From: Reticulitermes lucifugus
Taxonomy: Eukaryota; Arthropoda; Insecta; Blattodea; Rhinotermitidae
DNA: 64,000 bases
Reading direction: 5' to 3'
Assembly: GCA_026260175.1 (NCBI GenBank)
Contig: JAKCWW010000144.1
Location: forward strand, 16,874-80,873
The position numbers and the translations under genes were made by a program. Shown here in pieces: positions 48,693 through 62,790 of the stretch. A model generated the notes under the pieces. That model was not told the origin of the DNA. It did no database searches and was given only the letters and a program-made list of their open reading frames with translations. How positions within the stretch are numbered: position 1 is the stretch's first letter; the number at the start of each line of letters is the position of its first letter.

Positions 48693-51600
48693 ATGTGTTC
48701 GGTGATGAGAGTGATGTACAAATCGCGAAATATTTATTCTTGCATTCATGTCACGAATAATTTATTAGAAAACGGCATTGTATTGCAGTCTAGAGAAGCT
48801 TGTTCGTCATCAAGCTTGAAAGAGAAACGCCCGCATTATGATGTTATCGTTGCTGGCGGAGGAATGGTTGGAACAACAATGGCATGTGCTTTAGGTTAGA
48901 ACAGTTGGAATATTCCTGTGTAAAATTCTGGAATTGTTTGTATGTTGACTTATTTGCGTATATTAATAGGATGTGTGTTACATTCAATACTAGATTACCA
49001 AATGCATACTTTCAAAGTTTTTTGTCTTCAAAGCAAATTTTGAACTATATGTGTCCCAAAATTTTAATGTAGTGTAACAGATTCACTATTTAAAAACACG
49101 CACAGTTACAATCATTCACAAAGCACACAATGAAAAATTCTTATCCTGAAACAATCATCAAGCCGTATGAATCACAGTAAGACGCAAAATCGACGGCAAA
49201 GGACTGACTCTGGAAGGCAGCAGAAAACGTGCCTAATGACTTACCGCCGGCGGTTAACGTTAGTTTAATTTAGTGTTTGTGTAGGAGGAAATTAAATTTA
49301 TTAAAGAGGATCTTGACAACCTACTCTAAATGGCTTGGTAATTCATTTTTGATTCGTGACCGATAGGTTAAGAACCGTGATGTAGACCAGAAAACCAAAA
49401 TCAGCCATGGATTGGTTTCTTTACAACATTCCCTGGCTGGATAGGTGGAATTTCTGTGATTGAGCTTTGTGTAAATAATATTTAAAATTTTTGTGCCCTG
49501 AAGAAAACAAATTAATATCTTTTTTGCCAAGGTTAGTGGCTTGAAGGTTTCTAAGAATAAATATTAAATCTTTATTTTGGTATCAGATACTGAAACTGAG
49601 TAGGTTGTAATTCTGATTCTTGAAAACATCCGGTTTTTATTTTATGTCAAAATGGCTATCACACAAAATTTTATTTAATTTATGTGAAATTTCAGATTTT
49701 ATATTGGTATATTTTGTTAGTTTTCAAATTCAGGAGTTTCATTGTGTACTTGATGATGGTGTTCCAGCTCAAGCAGCAAGACTGTCAGGTAAGAGGATTC
49801 TGCTTTTGGAAGGAAGCCCACAACAAAGCATGGACCTGAAGCCACGGTATAATAACCGCGTGTCTTCTCTTAACAATGGCACAAAGTCACTTTTACAGTT
49901 GATTGGGGCATGGAAGCATATTGTCAATGCAAGATATAAAACTGTAAAGAAATTGCAGGTACAGAAATGTGTGTATGTAACTTATGTAGAACAAACTGTT
50001 TGGTTTGGGCCCTGTTATCACTCGTATCTTGGCATGGGGTTTCTGACAGATGGGAGTGAAAAGTTTTCCACTTCAAATTAAAATTTTTTGCACCCCTACT
50101 GTGTGCTGAACAGCACAGTTAAGTTTAGATGAATGAAAAAAAAAATGTATCAATTCTATAGAGATTACTGTTGTCTAGGGTGTGGTGCTGTGTAATCTGA
50201 TAGAAGTGTGCTGATGTTTTAGATTAATTTGCTGCCTCCTTCATCAGTTTGAGCACCATCAGGTAACAAGTTTCTCTGAAACACTGGTACATCTACCAGC
50301 CTGTGGCATTGCATACCAGAAGACAGTAATCTTAATTGTCATTACTTTGAGAACCTCAAGTTCTACATAATAGTTCTCGTTGCACAGTATAGCGTTTGTG
50401 GGAAAAATTATTGGTCTGTGTTAACAAGGACTGTGAACTGTGTTAGTTTAGAAACGTAACTAAAGGATCCCCAAACCTACTGCTTTAGTTGTCTCTCTGC
50501 TATCTGCTGAAGGAGAAGTGTAAAAAAATGTTCATTCTGTTCACACGCCAGTTTTGCCTTAATACATCGTACATTACCTACACAAGGGGTGCAAAAATTT
50601 TCCAAAAATCTAGGAGCCACTTCAAAATTCTAGGTGCCAGAAGGGTGACATGAAGCAAGTTTCATACTGAGGACCCACAAATATTAGATGCCACTGTACA
50701 AAATTTAGTTACAATGGTGACCTGGTACCCGGAATATGTTCAACCCTGCATTACACCAAGGTGCAGAGATGTGTTTCATGATGGTGAAAATGCTACTATT
50801 TTTATTGATGGGATGGTCATGTTGAACAGTTTCAGCTACTGCATTAGACGAAGCATGAAATTTGGACTTTCATATTGGGAGTGTTCATGTGGTGTTCACA
50901 AATTTTGATTAAATTTAATGTTACTGTTTTGAAATAAAAGCGACCTTGTTAGTTTTCCAACAGGTGACCTTAAAGTATTGCTTAGGGCAGGTCTGCTCAA
51001 CTTGGGCAAAATTTGGTATGCATGCGAGCAACATGAAATTCAATACACAAAATGAAGAATGAGTAAGTATATGTATAATTTATCTGTGTATCTGTTGTAC
51101 ATTATATGCAATAAAAATATACTGATAATAATAGGAAAAATGTGTAAAAAATACAGTTCAATTTTTAGCACTTTTTTACAAAATGGATTAGTAGTGTGAT
51201 ATATGTCTCCATAAATAAACAGCTCATAAGTTTTCAAACTTGCTTCGGCATTCTATCTTGGCTGTGCCAGGGAAAGGGTTAAAACACGTTCTCATTTCAA
51301 ATGTCCCCATGGGCAACGTAATATCATGTTGCAGGCAACATTTTGCCCTCCTGCTACAGGTTGAGTGGGCTTGCCTTAGGGGGAAACTTAATTGGGAAAT
51401 ATAAGTATTACATTAATTTTTTAACCACCTTCTTAGTAACATCATCATGGTGGCTCTTTTTCAGTATCTTTTTCATTTATTATTAATTAATTAATTTATT
51501 TATTTATTTTTTGAATGCTTAATTAAACACCATCCCATGAAGACATATGGGGAAGTAGAGTTATAGCTCCACACATTTTTAACTTCAGCACTTGATGGAG

Positions 51601-54439
51601 GTAGCTTCACACCCTAGCTGCTTTGCGCTTGGGGGAAGAGTCTCTGGCATCCATTAGATGGACAGTTGTGAATACATGAAATTCACCCAAAGTCATGTGA
51701 ATGTGAAATTGAGGTTCTCATGGTGGAGGCTGTGAAGATTACAGCTTTGTGGGATTTGAAACTGTGTAGTGTGATGGATAAATACCAACATTTTGGAGGA
51801 ACATGCCACCTCCATCTTCAGGGTTCTGTGAACTTTATGGAGGATACCTGAAATTGAAACATTCATTATCCTTAATTCCATCCACTGAAGATGCATGTTT
51901 AGTGTAGCAAGATGATCCTGGAAGCAAGTTTGTTTCTTTTTTCTTATAAATGCACCATGGTCTAATTGTAATGTAGATATGCTGTATGTGGCTCTAAAAG
52001 CCTGATTGTCTTTACATACACTGCTCACCGGTTATAAAGTGGGTTTGTTGGGTAGGGATCCGACCCGCGTTATAAGACAACCATGCTATAACCGATGGCT
52101 ACAATTATTCTCTAATTCAGTGTTTCTCTAATGGTCTAAAAACTCTTCTCATTGTACACTATTGAGCACGATAAATGTAGCTGCGCATTTGGTATTTTTT
52201 AACAATCAAAAGGAAATCGATGTGAAATGGTGTGAATTTTCGAAAATTCCTATATTTTCACGTAAAACAATACATACAATAAGTCACCATAAAAATATTC
52301 AACAAATTTTCTCCAACAATTTCGAATAGAATCCTTCGAAATACTCTCCCAAGCAAGGCCAAATTTATATGCAATGTCTTTTAACGTTATCAGCTTCAGA
52401 AATTCAGGAACATCACGATCTGATGACAGCAAAGACAAAAGCAGCTCCCATCTGTAGTTTACCTTAAAACTATGAATTATTCCTTTTCCAGTCTGTAGTT
52501 TACCTTAAGACTATAAATTATTCCTTTTTGCTTTCACCGACGGTATAGTGTCCTGGGATTTCAGAGAAACCCCGCTTGCTGTATTGCTCGTTAAGACTGG
52601 TTTATTTGAGTGGGAAAGCCTCCTGCAATGTGAGGTTTGTAGCAGCAACATCCATATTTTTCTCAGAATCTCATTCAAGGCACAGGGAACAGGAAAGAAC
52701 CGCAGTATAAGTATACGGCATTAAAAAAACCTTTTCATCGATTTTCCAGGTGCTCAGCAGGGATGTGGGGATTTTTAGCCAATACATTAAAGGCAATAAG
52801 CAGAGCTCTATTTTTAAGAGGCTTGTATTTGTCTATGGATAATATATACAGTATAAACTGCAGGTGTAAACTACACAGATGTAGATTGTTGAACACTTGT
52901 GACAGATGGATATTCATTCACATTTCTTATCACTTAAATTTTCTTGTAAGCCATTGGTTTCTGTGTTATCTAAAGTGCAGCCACATTATGGTTCTATCAG
53001 TGAACTCGTAACATGAAATTGCTACAAGACAAAGAAGGTTTACTCTTTCTTCCACCTGCTAGATCTCTTATATGGCTGGTGTTATGGAAGAAGTCATTAT
53101 GTGATGTGTCAGTAAAATCATATTCTATAGCTCATCAACTTTATTTTTAATAATGTAGTGATTCTTTTATGTGCTACAGTGTCTGATATAAGTTTATATA
53201 CCAGCGAGCAAAACAGGTAGTGGTATATAAAGAAGAACAGTGTGATGCATGTGAAAACAGCTTGATGTGGTATGGTGAACAAAGAAGTAAAGAACAGTGA
53301 AAATTGCTTGGATGGAAACGTATGTTGTTTGCCATATTCAACCATAATTGAATAATGTTGACTGTAGTCTTCCATCAAGGTTGCATGTTTAATTGAACTG
53401 ATTTTCTGTGTTAGTGTGGTCAGATTTATATGATATGCCTCAAATATTAGTCAGTTTGGAATCCTGTTTTAATTTTTAGTAAATGTACCTTAAATTGTAT
53501 TGTGTTTGAGATTGTGGATGTTGTTGGGACATGCACGAACACACTCCAGTCTACCAGCACCAATGTTGCTGTATTCATATCTGTTCTGTAACTTTATAAA
53601 AGCTATTATGCCTCATTGTGTGTTTATTTCAGATGGTTATTCTGTGCTAACAGTTCATTGTACTGTCCTGCGTCATGCATCACACGTATTAGTGGTGCAG
53701 GTTGGCATCTGAGTACATTTACAGAACGAAGTGTACAGTACTAAGAGCAAAGCATTATTGATGCTAACTGGTTTAACTGTCATGACATGACCGTCAGTGA
53801 TATGGTACAGCTATTACTGGCCATCTTGTTACATTTTTATTATAGTAATCTTCAGTGTAGTAGTCTCTAGTTTCATACAGTGGATGATATTGCAGTTAAA
53901 CAGTCTTTTTGCTGTGTGTCTCTTAGTGTGATAAGTACTACTACTGCTGCTGCTACTACTACTACATTTAGACCATACATATTATAAATTTAACAAAATA
54001 CAATTTAAGAATGCACAATGAAACATAAAACTAGAAAGAACTAACTAAGGAGGGTGAGAATGTACCGATGTATTAGCATTGTGTTTTTATTCATTGATAG
54101 CAGTGTTAAGCATGGAATAAGTATGTGTTTGCTACAGGTTCACTCCCATGTCTTACATGCATTATGTATCTTCATACTCTTACCTTGCAGGTGTGGGAGG
54201 CATGTTCAGATGCAATGATAACATTTAGTCATGATGACATGGTTGAAGACATCGCTTATATTGTGGAGAATGATGTGTTGTTAGCTGCTGTCAACAGAGA
54301 GGTACAGGAACTGGCTGGAAAACTGACAGTGATCCATGAAGCTAAAATAAAGGGATATGAACTTCCACAGCAACATGAGAAAACTACTGATGTTCGAGTT
54401 CACCTAGAGAATGGTTCATCTTACATCTGCAGCTTACTG
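48693..54439 (+). CDS. COQ6: COQ6, ubiquinone biosynthesis monooxygenase, first three coding exons only
   Basis: Exons 48693-48894, 49768-49958 and 54191-54439 join in frame to 214 codons. Exon 1 has a basic, Ser-rich leader suited to mitochondrial import, then YDVIVAGGGMVGTTMACAL, the GxGxxG FAD-binding fold. Exon 2 gives GKRILLLEGSP, then YNNRVSSLNNGT and GAWKHI. Exon 3 gives QVWEACSDAMITF and IVENDVLLAAV. Each block lines up with fly and human COQ6 (about 470 residues), which hydroxylates the benzoquinone ring precursor of ubiquinone in the mitochondrial matrix. The second half, with GADG and GDAAHRVHPLAGQG, is not found downstream in the window. Start choice is uncertain: in-frame ATGs at 48588, 48705 and 48714 also exist. 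The exon 2 acceptor (TTCCAG at 49767) was chosen by spacing to fly COQ6. Confidence 0.9.
51529..51664 (-). mobile_element. SINE family B, copy 6 (fragment)
   Basis: CCCATGAAGACATATGGGGA, GTAGAGTTATAGCTCCAC and AACTTCAGCACTTGATGGAG match the tail half of the other family B copies. The tRNA-like head is missing. It lies in COQ6 intron 2. Confidence 0.6.
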
Positions 54440-54747
54440 GTGAGTGTTATTTACAGTATTACTGAAAGGAGAAACTGTAAGTTTCAAAATCATTCCTATG
54501 AGAGGGATGGAAAAATCCTAGGCACCCAGCCAGATACAAACTCATGTAGTTATCTGAATTTTTTTTTTCTAAGTTTTGTGCTGTATAAACAACAGCTGCT
54601 TTAGGCTTGGTTGCTAATATTTGGTTTTTGCCCATCGTTGGAAGAAATGTTACGTACATGCTTACGTATGTAGACTTTCAGTGGTCTAGGTCAGGAGCTG
54701 TGTATGCAGTCTCATTATTTGGCAGTCTCTACAAATTAAAAAAAAAG

Positions 54748-55390
54748 AATGCCTTGTATGGAGAACGTGTCAGTCCATCTCTCTGTCTGTGACCAAGTAT
54801 CACTGACTAAACCACTTGTTAGATTTTCATGAAATCTGATTTAGGAATTCCGTACAAAACATTGTCAGTCGAGAGTGAGTTTCTTGAAAATTGGTTCAGT
54901 GACAGTCATACTTTATTTAGGGGTATAAATAAATTTATACTTGTAATTTTCATATTTCTTCACTGATTTGGGTGAAATTTGGTATAGAAGTTCTCCGTGT
55001 AATGCCGTTGAGCATTTTTGAGACTTGTGAATATCAATGCAGTGAAAGGCATACTTTACTTTTGAGCATAAATTAAATTTTGTCTGTATTTTATACACGT
55101 TTTGTCTGATGTGGATAAAATTCAGTACAAAAGGTTTCACATAATATCACTGAGCAACTGTGGGTTTTATGAAATTGGCACAGTGAAAGCCATCTTTACT
55201 TAGGTGTGTAAATGAATTTCTGTCTGTACTTTCCACATTGATTGTCTTATTTGGGTAAAATTCAGTATAAGAAATCTGCACATATGCTGTTCAGCATTTA
55301 TGAGGTTTTCGAAAATCTGTATAGGGAAGGCTGTATTTTTTGTATGGGCGTACATGAAATTACATGTACACATGTACTGTGAAACCATAT
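54748..55390. repeat. Degenerate 141-bp tandem repeat, about four units
   Basis: The core TCATGAAATCTG (54828), GGTGAAATTTGGTA (54971), GGATAAAATTCAGTA (55112) and GGTAAAATTCAGTA (55254) recurs at steps of 141-143 bases. Other unit landmarks, such as CAGTGAAAG and TTTACTT, keep the same period. Units differ by roughly a third of positions. The opening GAATGCCTTGTATGGAG with CTGTCTGTGACC is shared with 12585-12860. Confidence 0.75.
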
Positions 55391-56400
55391 GATATTTTGA
55401 GAGTAAAGAATGAGTTGCGTACTGTGTCATGGGGGTACACAATTTGAAATCTTGTTTAATAGCCACACCTCATATATAGCAAGCATTTTGAAGAAATACA
55501 AGAGAAGATCATACCTACAGTGAAATCAGCTGTGCAGCAGTGTAATTTAGATCTGCAGTGAATGAACATTGATGTTGGTGAGGAATGTAAAAGAGCAAAA
55601 ATGTGTTCGGGAAATGTGTGTAATCCTTTGGAGTACCCTTCCACCCATGTTGTGAGTGTGATTGACCTACTTGATAAATCAGTGGAAGATTAATTTTGTT
55701 TAGTGCAAAGTCTTGGGTGAGGAGACAGGATGGACATCAGAAACAGAATGAAATAGCAACAAAAAGGCAGTGTGTACATGCTGCATGTAATTTTCATCAC
55801 CTAACAGAGACATAAACCTGTGGTACTTTGGGCAGTCAGTACATGCTTATTCTGCAGTTTTATAAATTCCTTGTTATTTGTAACAAACATTTGCCACTGT
55901 ACCATATCCTGAGCTGGCTTAATCAGTTCATGCCCCATTTTTCCAGGCCAGCTAATGTATTAGCTTTCTGTCTACACCTCTCTTCCTCATATGATTTCTT
56001 TTTGTGAGGTTTTCCAATCACAGTTTGTGTGTATGTTATTTTTATTTCTCATCTCAAGATCTTGGACATAATCATCTGAGTAATACTGAGTAAACATAAC
56101 AAATTAAGAAGCCTTGAGTCCAAACACCCACTTTAGCACTTAGTTCTCAAACCCTTCCAGTTTCTCTTCTTAGCGTACAGTGATAAGTATAAGTTTTTTA
56201 TCCATATAAAAGTGCTGGAAGAGTTATAATTTTATATTATAATATCTAGTATTATGGATAGATTTATACTGTGATTTGCTTGTACAGAAAATATTTAAAT
56301 ATCAAAGTAAATATGTATGATTAAGATGGCTGAACAAGAATGGTCAAACAGTGTAAGCATTTCAGTGAGTAGTTGAAGAAATGTTTTCCCAAGGATCATA

Positions 56401-59400
56401 TCAAATGGACTTGAGATCTTTTCGCAGAGCATTAATCTCATCAGTCAGCATGTTCAAACGCTGATTGGTTGTGATATCCCGCTGTTGAAGTTCATCAGTC
56501 AGAGCGGCAATGTGGGAGAGCAGCGGATCTATTATGGGGTCATGTTGTCGATGTTTGGAATTGTGGCATGTAGTCCCATGTGGTTCAGTGTCATTGACCA
56601 TTGAATACCTTGACTGGGGATAAACTATTTTTATATAGTCACCATCAGAATATTTGGTCACAATGTCTGATGATGTAGAGCTATATCTAAATCGGTGTCT
56701 CAGTTTCTCTTTTCTGTCTGCAACTAAATGGTAGGCACTTTTAACTAGCTCACGTGGAATACGGCTCTCACGTGGGTCATTGGGACGGATGTATAGTGAT
56801 CGGTGATATGGTGAAATTGTTAGCAAGGCACTGCGATGACAGAGGGTTAATAGTTTATTTGGCAGACAACGAAGTAATTGAGAGAACAGCATACTCTCAA
56901 GATGTGCGACAAGTTCCGCCTGGCGGACAAGGCGGTCAAGACCTGCAGATTGTTGCAGCCCTTGGATGTCATTTACTGCAAGGCCTACCAATAGATTGGT
57001 TAGGATTACTGTCACAAGAAGAACAAATGCAAGGAATATAAGATGGGCTGTAATTGGATACAAGATAGGGCTCTCTGTTGCATAAAAAATGTCTTCAAAC
57101 TCCAGTTCTCCTGACATCATAACTACAGTTTTCATCAGACCCCAACCTACATTCCTGAAAGATTTGTAGTTAGGGAAGAGTACTCCAAAACTAAGACTAA
57201 AAGCCACAAGAAGGCAGCTGTAGGCTAATAGAAACTTGGCAAAATTTACAGCAACTGTAGTGAACATCTGTACATAGAGCCCAAATATAGGGAAACGTCC
57301 AACAAGCATCATCAGCTCAATCCAGGTGAGGAAAATGCCTATTGCTGCCACATGATGCTGCCAAGTGAGAACATCTTGACTTACATCACCAGCACTGTGG
57401 TGGTGTAGCACACACAGGAACACACTGATTATAATGAGCCACTGGAGCCAGTTCTCCCAGTGACTCACGTAGCCTGCCCAGCTGTGAGCCATTTGAAACA
57501 GTTCTTTTGTTATTAGTAACATGTTGAATGCCAACAGAAAATAGCCTGTCACATTCACGACTGTGGGGATACTGCACGTGTCCTTGTCACTAACCTCAGT
57601 TGCATTTGCCACTGCCAGTGGACAGTCTTTCAGAAATACGCCAACCATATAGCCTGAATAGAGTAGCACAAAGATTGTATGAAATAAAAGGCTTAAAAGA
57701 AAAAACTTTCTAATTCGTTTCCATTTAAGGAAGAGGAATGTTTCACACAGTGGATGTTTCAAGATACGTCGCTGGCCAACTTCTATGAATGCTAGCAGCA
57801 GTCCACTTTCCCCACGTTCAAGACTTGGAACTAGTATACGGAAATCTAGCTTGAGTTCACAGTCAACATCGCCAATTTCATGATCGTGGAGTTTGATAGA
57901 ATTGTCCAGTTGAGTCAGTATCTTTGGTATGATATCTGGAGTGCGTCGGACAATGAAGGACAATGCTGACACTCCTCCATTTGTCCTTGCTGTTACGTCC
58001 CCACCATAGGTCAGCAGCAGATAAACACAGCTCGATATTTCATTGAGTGCTGCAATGTGTACGGGGGTGTAACCAAAGGCATCAGGTTTGTTGACATTGG
58101 CTCCAGCATCGAGGAGCAATCGCACACACTCACTTGAGCGAGAGATCTTCACAATGGCACTGTGCAGTGGTGTTCGACCATCAGTGTCTTCAGCATTTGG
58201 GTTAGCTCCACGTTCTAGCAACAGCTCCAGTGTCTCACCAGACTGTGATAATGCTGCAATATGGAGAGGTGTCTGATGACGGTGGTTTTGTGCATTGATT
58301 ACTGCACCAGCATCTAGCAACAGTTTTGAACACTCTGCATTTTCATCTTCAGCTGCTAAATGTAATGCTGTTGTTTTCCTTGGTCCAAACTGAACCAGCA
58401 CATTTGCACCATGCTCTAACAGTAAACGTATGCAGGCTGCAGAGCCCGTGGCTGCTGCGACATGGAGGGGTGTCTCTGTGTATACCTGTGGCGTGTTGGG
58501 ATTGGCACCAGCTTTCAACAGTTCCCTAACACAGTCAATGGCGGTGCTTTGTACTGCATAATGCAGGGCACTTCTTCCTGCTAACCCTGCATTCACATCT
58601 GCGCCAGCTTTCAAGAGAAGGCGCAGGCTTGTTAAGTTGCCTGCACTGGCGGCACAGTGCAGTGGAGTAGCTCGATGGTTAGAGTCCCATACCTGTACTG
58701 GTGCTCCGTGTGCCAAAAGAGTGTTCACACAATCTGCATCTCTGCCACATGAGGCTAGATGTAGTGGAGTCCTAGAACAATGTCATTGATAATATTAGGT
58801 AAGAACCAAACAAAATACAAAGTGATTAGCATTCCTTCTTTATATTCAGGGGATACTTCTTTTAAAGTCTTTGGATCAGGATGCTGACTGTTGTGAGGTT
58901 TTTGATGGTTTTATCCAGTCAGATTCTGGGTTAGTACTTTGAAACTGGCCATGCTGCTTCCTTATGTATGATTTTTAATGTGGTACTTTTGTAAAAAATA
59001 CAACTGAAAAAGTACCACGAAAGAAACCAAGCACCGTTATTAGTCTTATAGTACAGTAACGTGATATAAGTTAATTGCCAATAGCAGTGATTGCTTTCTT
59101 TCTCCAGTTGCTGAGAATTTTGGAATCTACGTAGCAACAAAATGCCAACAAAATTGACACATTACCTTGTTAAAAACAGTAAAAAGTTATAAGTTACAAT
59201 TCTGTGGACCATTTCAATACATAATTTTCATTAGTACCAGGTCTGGCCATATTAAATTTGCCAGATGTAACCTCATAATTGTCCATCACTGCTGTGTCTT
59301 TGATTGTTACCAGGCTTCATATTGAATTTAATTCATATCTGTGTTAATGAAAGTTTCTTTTACACAATGTAATTGCGTTTCAAAACTTTATACTCTTTAT

Positions 59401-60741
59401 CGTGGGCACAGAGGTTAGTTTTATGTTATTTAATTTCTGTGGATGGGCTTTCCAATTCCAAGACATCTGCAGTCAGAAAATGAAACTTTAATAAGTAGGA
59501 TCAAACAGCTTGGACATTTGCACTGCATTTAGGCAGTTTAGTATCTTGTATGTCGGCAAATTCATTAAAATGCCAAAACCTTCAGTGATCAGACGTTAAG
59601 CGGATACTGATGATCTCATGACAAACTTCTGTTGGGTTAGGAATTGCAACCTATGTCTGAAGAGGGTGGAATAGCCGTCAGCAGAAGCACTTTTTGCTGT
59701 AGTTACAGTAGTAAACATTAACACATTGATTTCACTATCCATAAGGTAATTCTTTGATGGAATAACTGATCGTACCACAAGAGTGGAGTCATCCTTAGAA
59801 GTCAATAGGTGCTCATGGGGTAAAAAATATCCCCTGCCTTCTGTGGAAAGATGCATTACCATGTTTTCAGGACCCACCAATGGAGTAATTTTGAGCCAGT
59901 TTAATCCAGTCCACACCCTAACATCTTATTTCTTTAGGATCCATTATCCTCCAGTCTATACCGTAGGTTACACAACTAGTCCTCTCAGGTCTGGTTTTGC
60001 AAAACAAAACAAAAAAAGAAAAATTGTGAGAGGTGTTTGCTTCACATCTAGAGGACCAGCATTTTCAGCTGTTTGTGACATTCAGCATTTGAAATCTGAG
60101 GATGCATTATGCAATGGTAACAAAGGATTCATTCCACTGCACCTAAAAAATAACATTGTTGGACCTTGTCATATGTTGTTGATATTTTTGGTAGCAACAT
60201 GCATTATTTACTTGCTTAGGTGAGTGAGGTCCCAGTAAATTTTCAGCTGTGTTGAGCTCTGTTGTACAACACACGAACACACATCAATGTGCCTGTGTGC
60301 GCGTGCACACATATGCAGAAAATAATGTCACTGAAGTGGTGGTTGGTACTGATGGTTGATTATCTGTTGGTGTCAGAATTAGAAACATTTGTACCTTCCT
60401 TCAGCATCTGCCACACAGGGTGAGGCTCCAAAGACCAACAGAGTAGCCAGCATGTGGCTATTGCCTCTCCAGGAGGCCATTAAAAGCCCTGTTGTCTGTC
60501 CATGTGCGTGTTTCAATAATGCAGCCTCGTCTTCTGATTCCAGCAGTGTGGACAGCTCTTCACTTCCAGGTAGGGCTCTTAGCCCATCCTCCACCTCACG
60601 TCTGTTCCATATGTCTTGTGCACTTCGTGTTCCAACTCTTAGTTCACTGTCTGAACCAGAACCAGCTGCCTCTTCACTAGAGATGCTGCCTTGTTCCAGA
60701 TCCACATCTGTGTCCTCATCAACCCACCGCAACCTCTGCTC
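56401..60741 (-). CDS. TRPA channel, pyrexia-like (5' end open)
   Basis: Two minus-strand exons, 60395-60741 and 56401-58771, join in phase 2 to 905 residues and end in a TGA. The N-terminal 70 or so residues are acidic. About nine ankyrin repeats follow (residues ~75-370, with TPLHLAASCG-type units, LLLKAGADVNA, LLLERGANPNA). Then come six membrane segments, starting with FFLLSLLFHTIFVLLYSG. S5 contains FLLAYSCLLVAFSLSFGVLF, the pore loop is VVMMSGELEFEDIFY, and S6 ends TNLLVGLAVNDI. That order and the MSGELEFED pore are typical of insect TRPA channels. The repeat number and the HPLCETFLFLKWKRIRKFF linker suggest pyrexia, a heat-sensing cation channel in flies, rather than painless or TRPA1. 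The C-terminal end has a short coiled coil. The first coding exon is not certain (see 63505-63585). Confidence 0.9.
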
Positions 60742-60927
60742 CTGGTTAAAAAAAAACATGAAAAGAATTACCAGTAGTGTGGCCTAGTTAATTTTCAGAA
60801 GGACTAGGTCGTTTAAATTTTTAATGCCTCTGATGTTGTTATTGATGTGATTATAATAAGTTACCATACAAAATTAACATGCTACCTTACAGTGATTAAT
60901 AGGGTGTCATAAACAGATCAACTGGGC

Positions 60928-61120
60928 AGGTTGGTGTAATGGTAATGTAAAGGTACATGGTTGGATGTTGGCTGGATTACAGGCTGTAGTGACTGAGGTT
61001 TCTTTGTGGTTTTTCTCAGTTTCTCCAGGTATATGCCACGATAAATACTTGAAATAGGACATGATCACTTCCCTCCAAATCCTCATCTGCTCACCACACA
61101 CAATAATCATTCCATATCAT
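60928..61120 (+). mobile_element. SINE family D
   Basis: The tRNA-like start GGGCAGGTTGGTGTAATGGT and the tail CTTGAAATAGGACATGATCA, which recurs at 19690-19775, support a SINE. Box B (TTGGCTGGATTACAGGC) is weak. It lies upstream of the 60395-60741 TRPA exon. Confidence 0.45.
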
Positions 61121-61299
61121 TCATAGCTACATAACCTCTGAGTTGAAACGGCAGTTAAATAAGCATGTACCCTTGAAGATGATGTAATACATTCCTTCGA
61201 AACACTGGGAACCACAAACCCAAGGTTCTCAAGTACGAAAATATTATTGTAATCTAACGAAAGGTTTCTACATTGAATGACATAACAAACACATGGCAT

Positions 61300-62545
61300 G
61301 ATATTGAGGTTTGGTTAACTTTCTGTAGAAGGGGTATAGAAATGCATCCTTAGGCTACAATAAGAAAATAAAAAATGACATATATGGAACTAGATTTTAT
61401 TTTCCCTGTCTCATTCACTTTGATGTTCATTTGTGGCATACACAAAACTGTTGGTAGAAGGTAAATCTATTGTAGAGAAATCACATTTCACAGAATCATA
61501 AATATGTAAAACTGATCAAGTTTTACACTTTGTGTAGATAACATATTTTTCCCTATATTTTTTCAATGAATGTTTTGAGTAGAAGTTGTATATTTTAATG
61601 GAACTGTAGTTTATGTCACATGCAATTCTTTTGCATATGACTTATTTTTTGAGGGGAACTGTGAAGATTGGAGATTCATGTAAAGTAGGAATTGTATTGG
61701 ACTGATGCCCAGTAATTTAATGTATACTGCCTATTACCATGTTTAATTGAAATCTGTTTAGTAGTTTTGGATACAATACAGACAGGGGGAGAGAAGTGAC
61801 TTCTTTATGATTTCATTTTATGACGTACATGAAAAGAGCATGTAAATAATGGTTTTGAGAGAACATATGTGAGTGTTATTTAAATTCATATCTGGCTAGA
61901 TAAGTACTAAATAACTTGGAAAGATTTTCAGAGAAAGAGATAAAAAAGTATGTTTTATGTATGATGGACACTTCTAACCTACTTTCTGCTTTTTAATAAA
62001 AGGTAAGACTCTTAAAACCTGCTTTCTCTCATATGCTTCATTTTGTATGGTGAGGTCAGCAAGAAATATAAATTTATAATTAAGGGGCTATGCAATTTAA
62101 TAACCCATTTTTGTGCATAATTTCCAATCCTGTATATTCTTATTGTGTTGAATTTGTCAGGATCTCAAACTATGCACTGTTACTCTTTTGTTTGAGATGT
62201 GTTACGACCTATACACTCACGCACGCACACGCAAAATTTCACGTTCGTAACTTCAGTGGTTCAGTAGTTATAAAAATGGGACTGAAAGTTAAATATACTT
62301 TTCACATGGACACCGTGTTCATATTTCATTCATTTCTTTTTTTAAATGATGTTGTCAGTAGCTCATACAATGTTGCATCAAATTTACAACAAGAGAAATT
62401 GCAACAAAAGTTGTTTATTCTTCAAAAATTTGTTACCACACAAAATGTTGGTGTTGGATGTAGTGTTGCTTCCCCTTCACAAAGTTTAGTAGCCACTGAT
62501 TTGAGATCACTGGTCGTAGTAAACTAACAGGTCTAAACATATGAA
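61300..62545. other. Non-coding, likely TRPA gene intron
   Basis: AT-rich sequence with no exon that I can support. The plus-strand frame at 62090-62527 has no domain. The stretch 61615-61800 has phrases (GGGGAACTGTGAAGATTGGA, TTTAATTGAAATCTG) in the style of the 141-bp repeats. Confidence 0.4.
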
Positions 62546-62790
62546 GGTGGGATGGCTTGTAGTGCCAAGTTTCATGAAAGCCTGTCAGTTAAAAAGGGGG
62601 ATAAAGTCACGGTCATGAAGGTACAATTTCCTTATTAAGTAAAACAGTGTTTATTTAAGGTTACTATATGATGTCCATATGCCAGGGCCTCCTAATAAAT
62701 TTTGAACAAACTGATGTATATTCATGAAATTTGGTATGAACAGCAGGCCGTTCTGATGTAGATATGTTTTGATTTATTACTGTAATTAGT
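62546..62790. repeat. Repeat related in style to the 141-bp units
   Basis: CAAGTTTCATGAAAGCCTGT near 62558 and ATATTCATGAAATTTGGTAT near 62723 are about 165 bp apart, and the second matches the core of the 54748 array (and 39488-39508). Family membership is suggestive only. Confidence 0.35.

Noticed and set aside
56754-57041. 95-codon plus-strand frame
   Set aside because: Antisense shadow of the TRPA transmembrane exon.
60389-60787. 132-codon plus-strand frame
   Set aside because: Antisense shadow of the acidic TRPA exon; its Ser-rich composition mirrors the Glu/Asp codons on the real strand.
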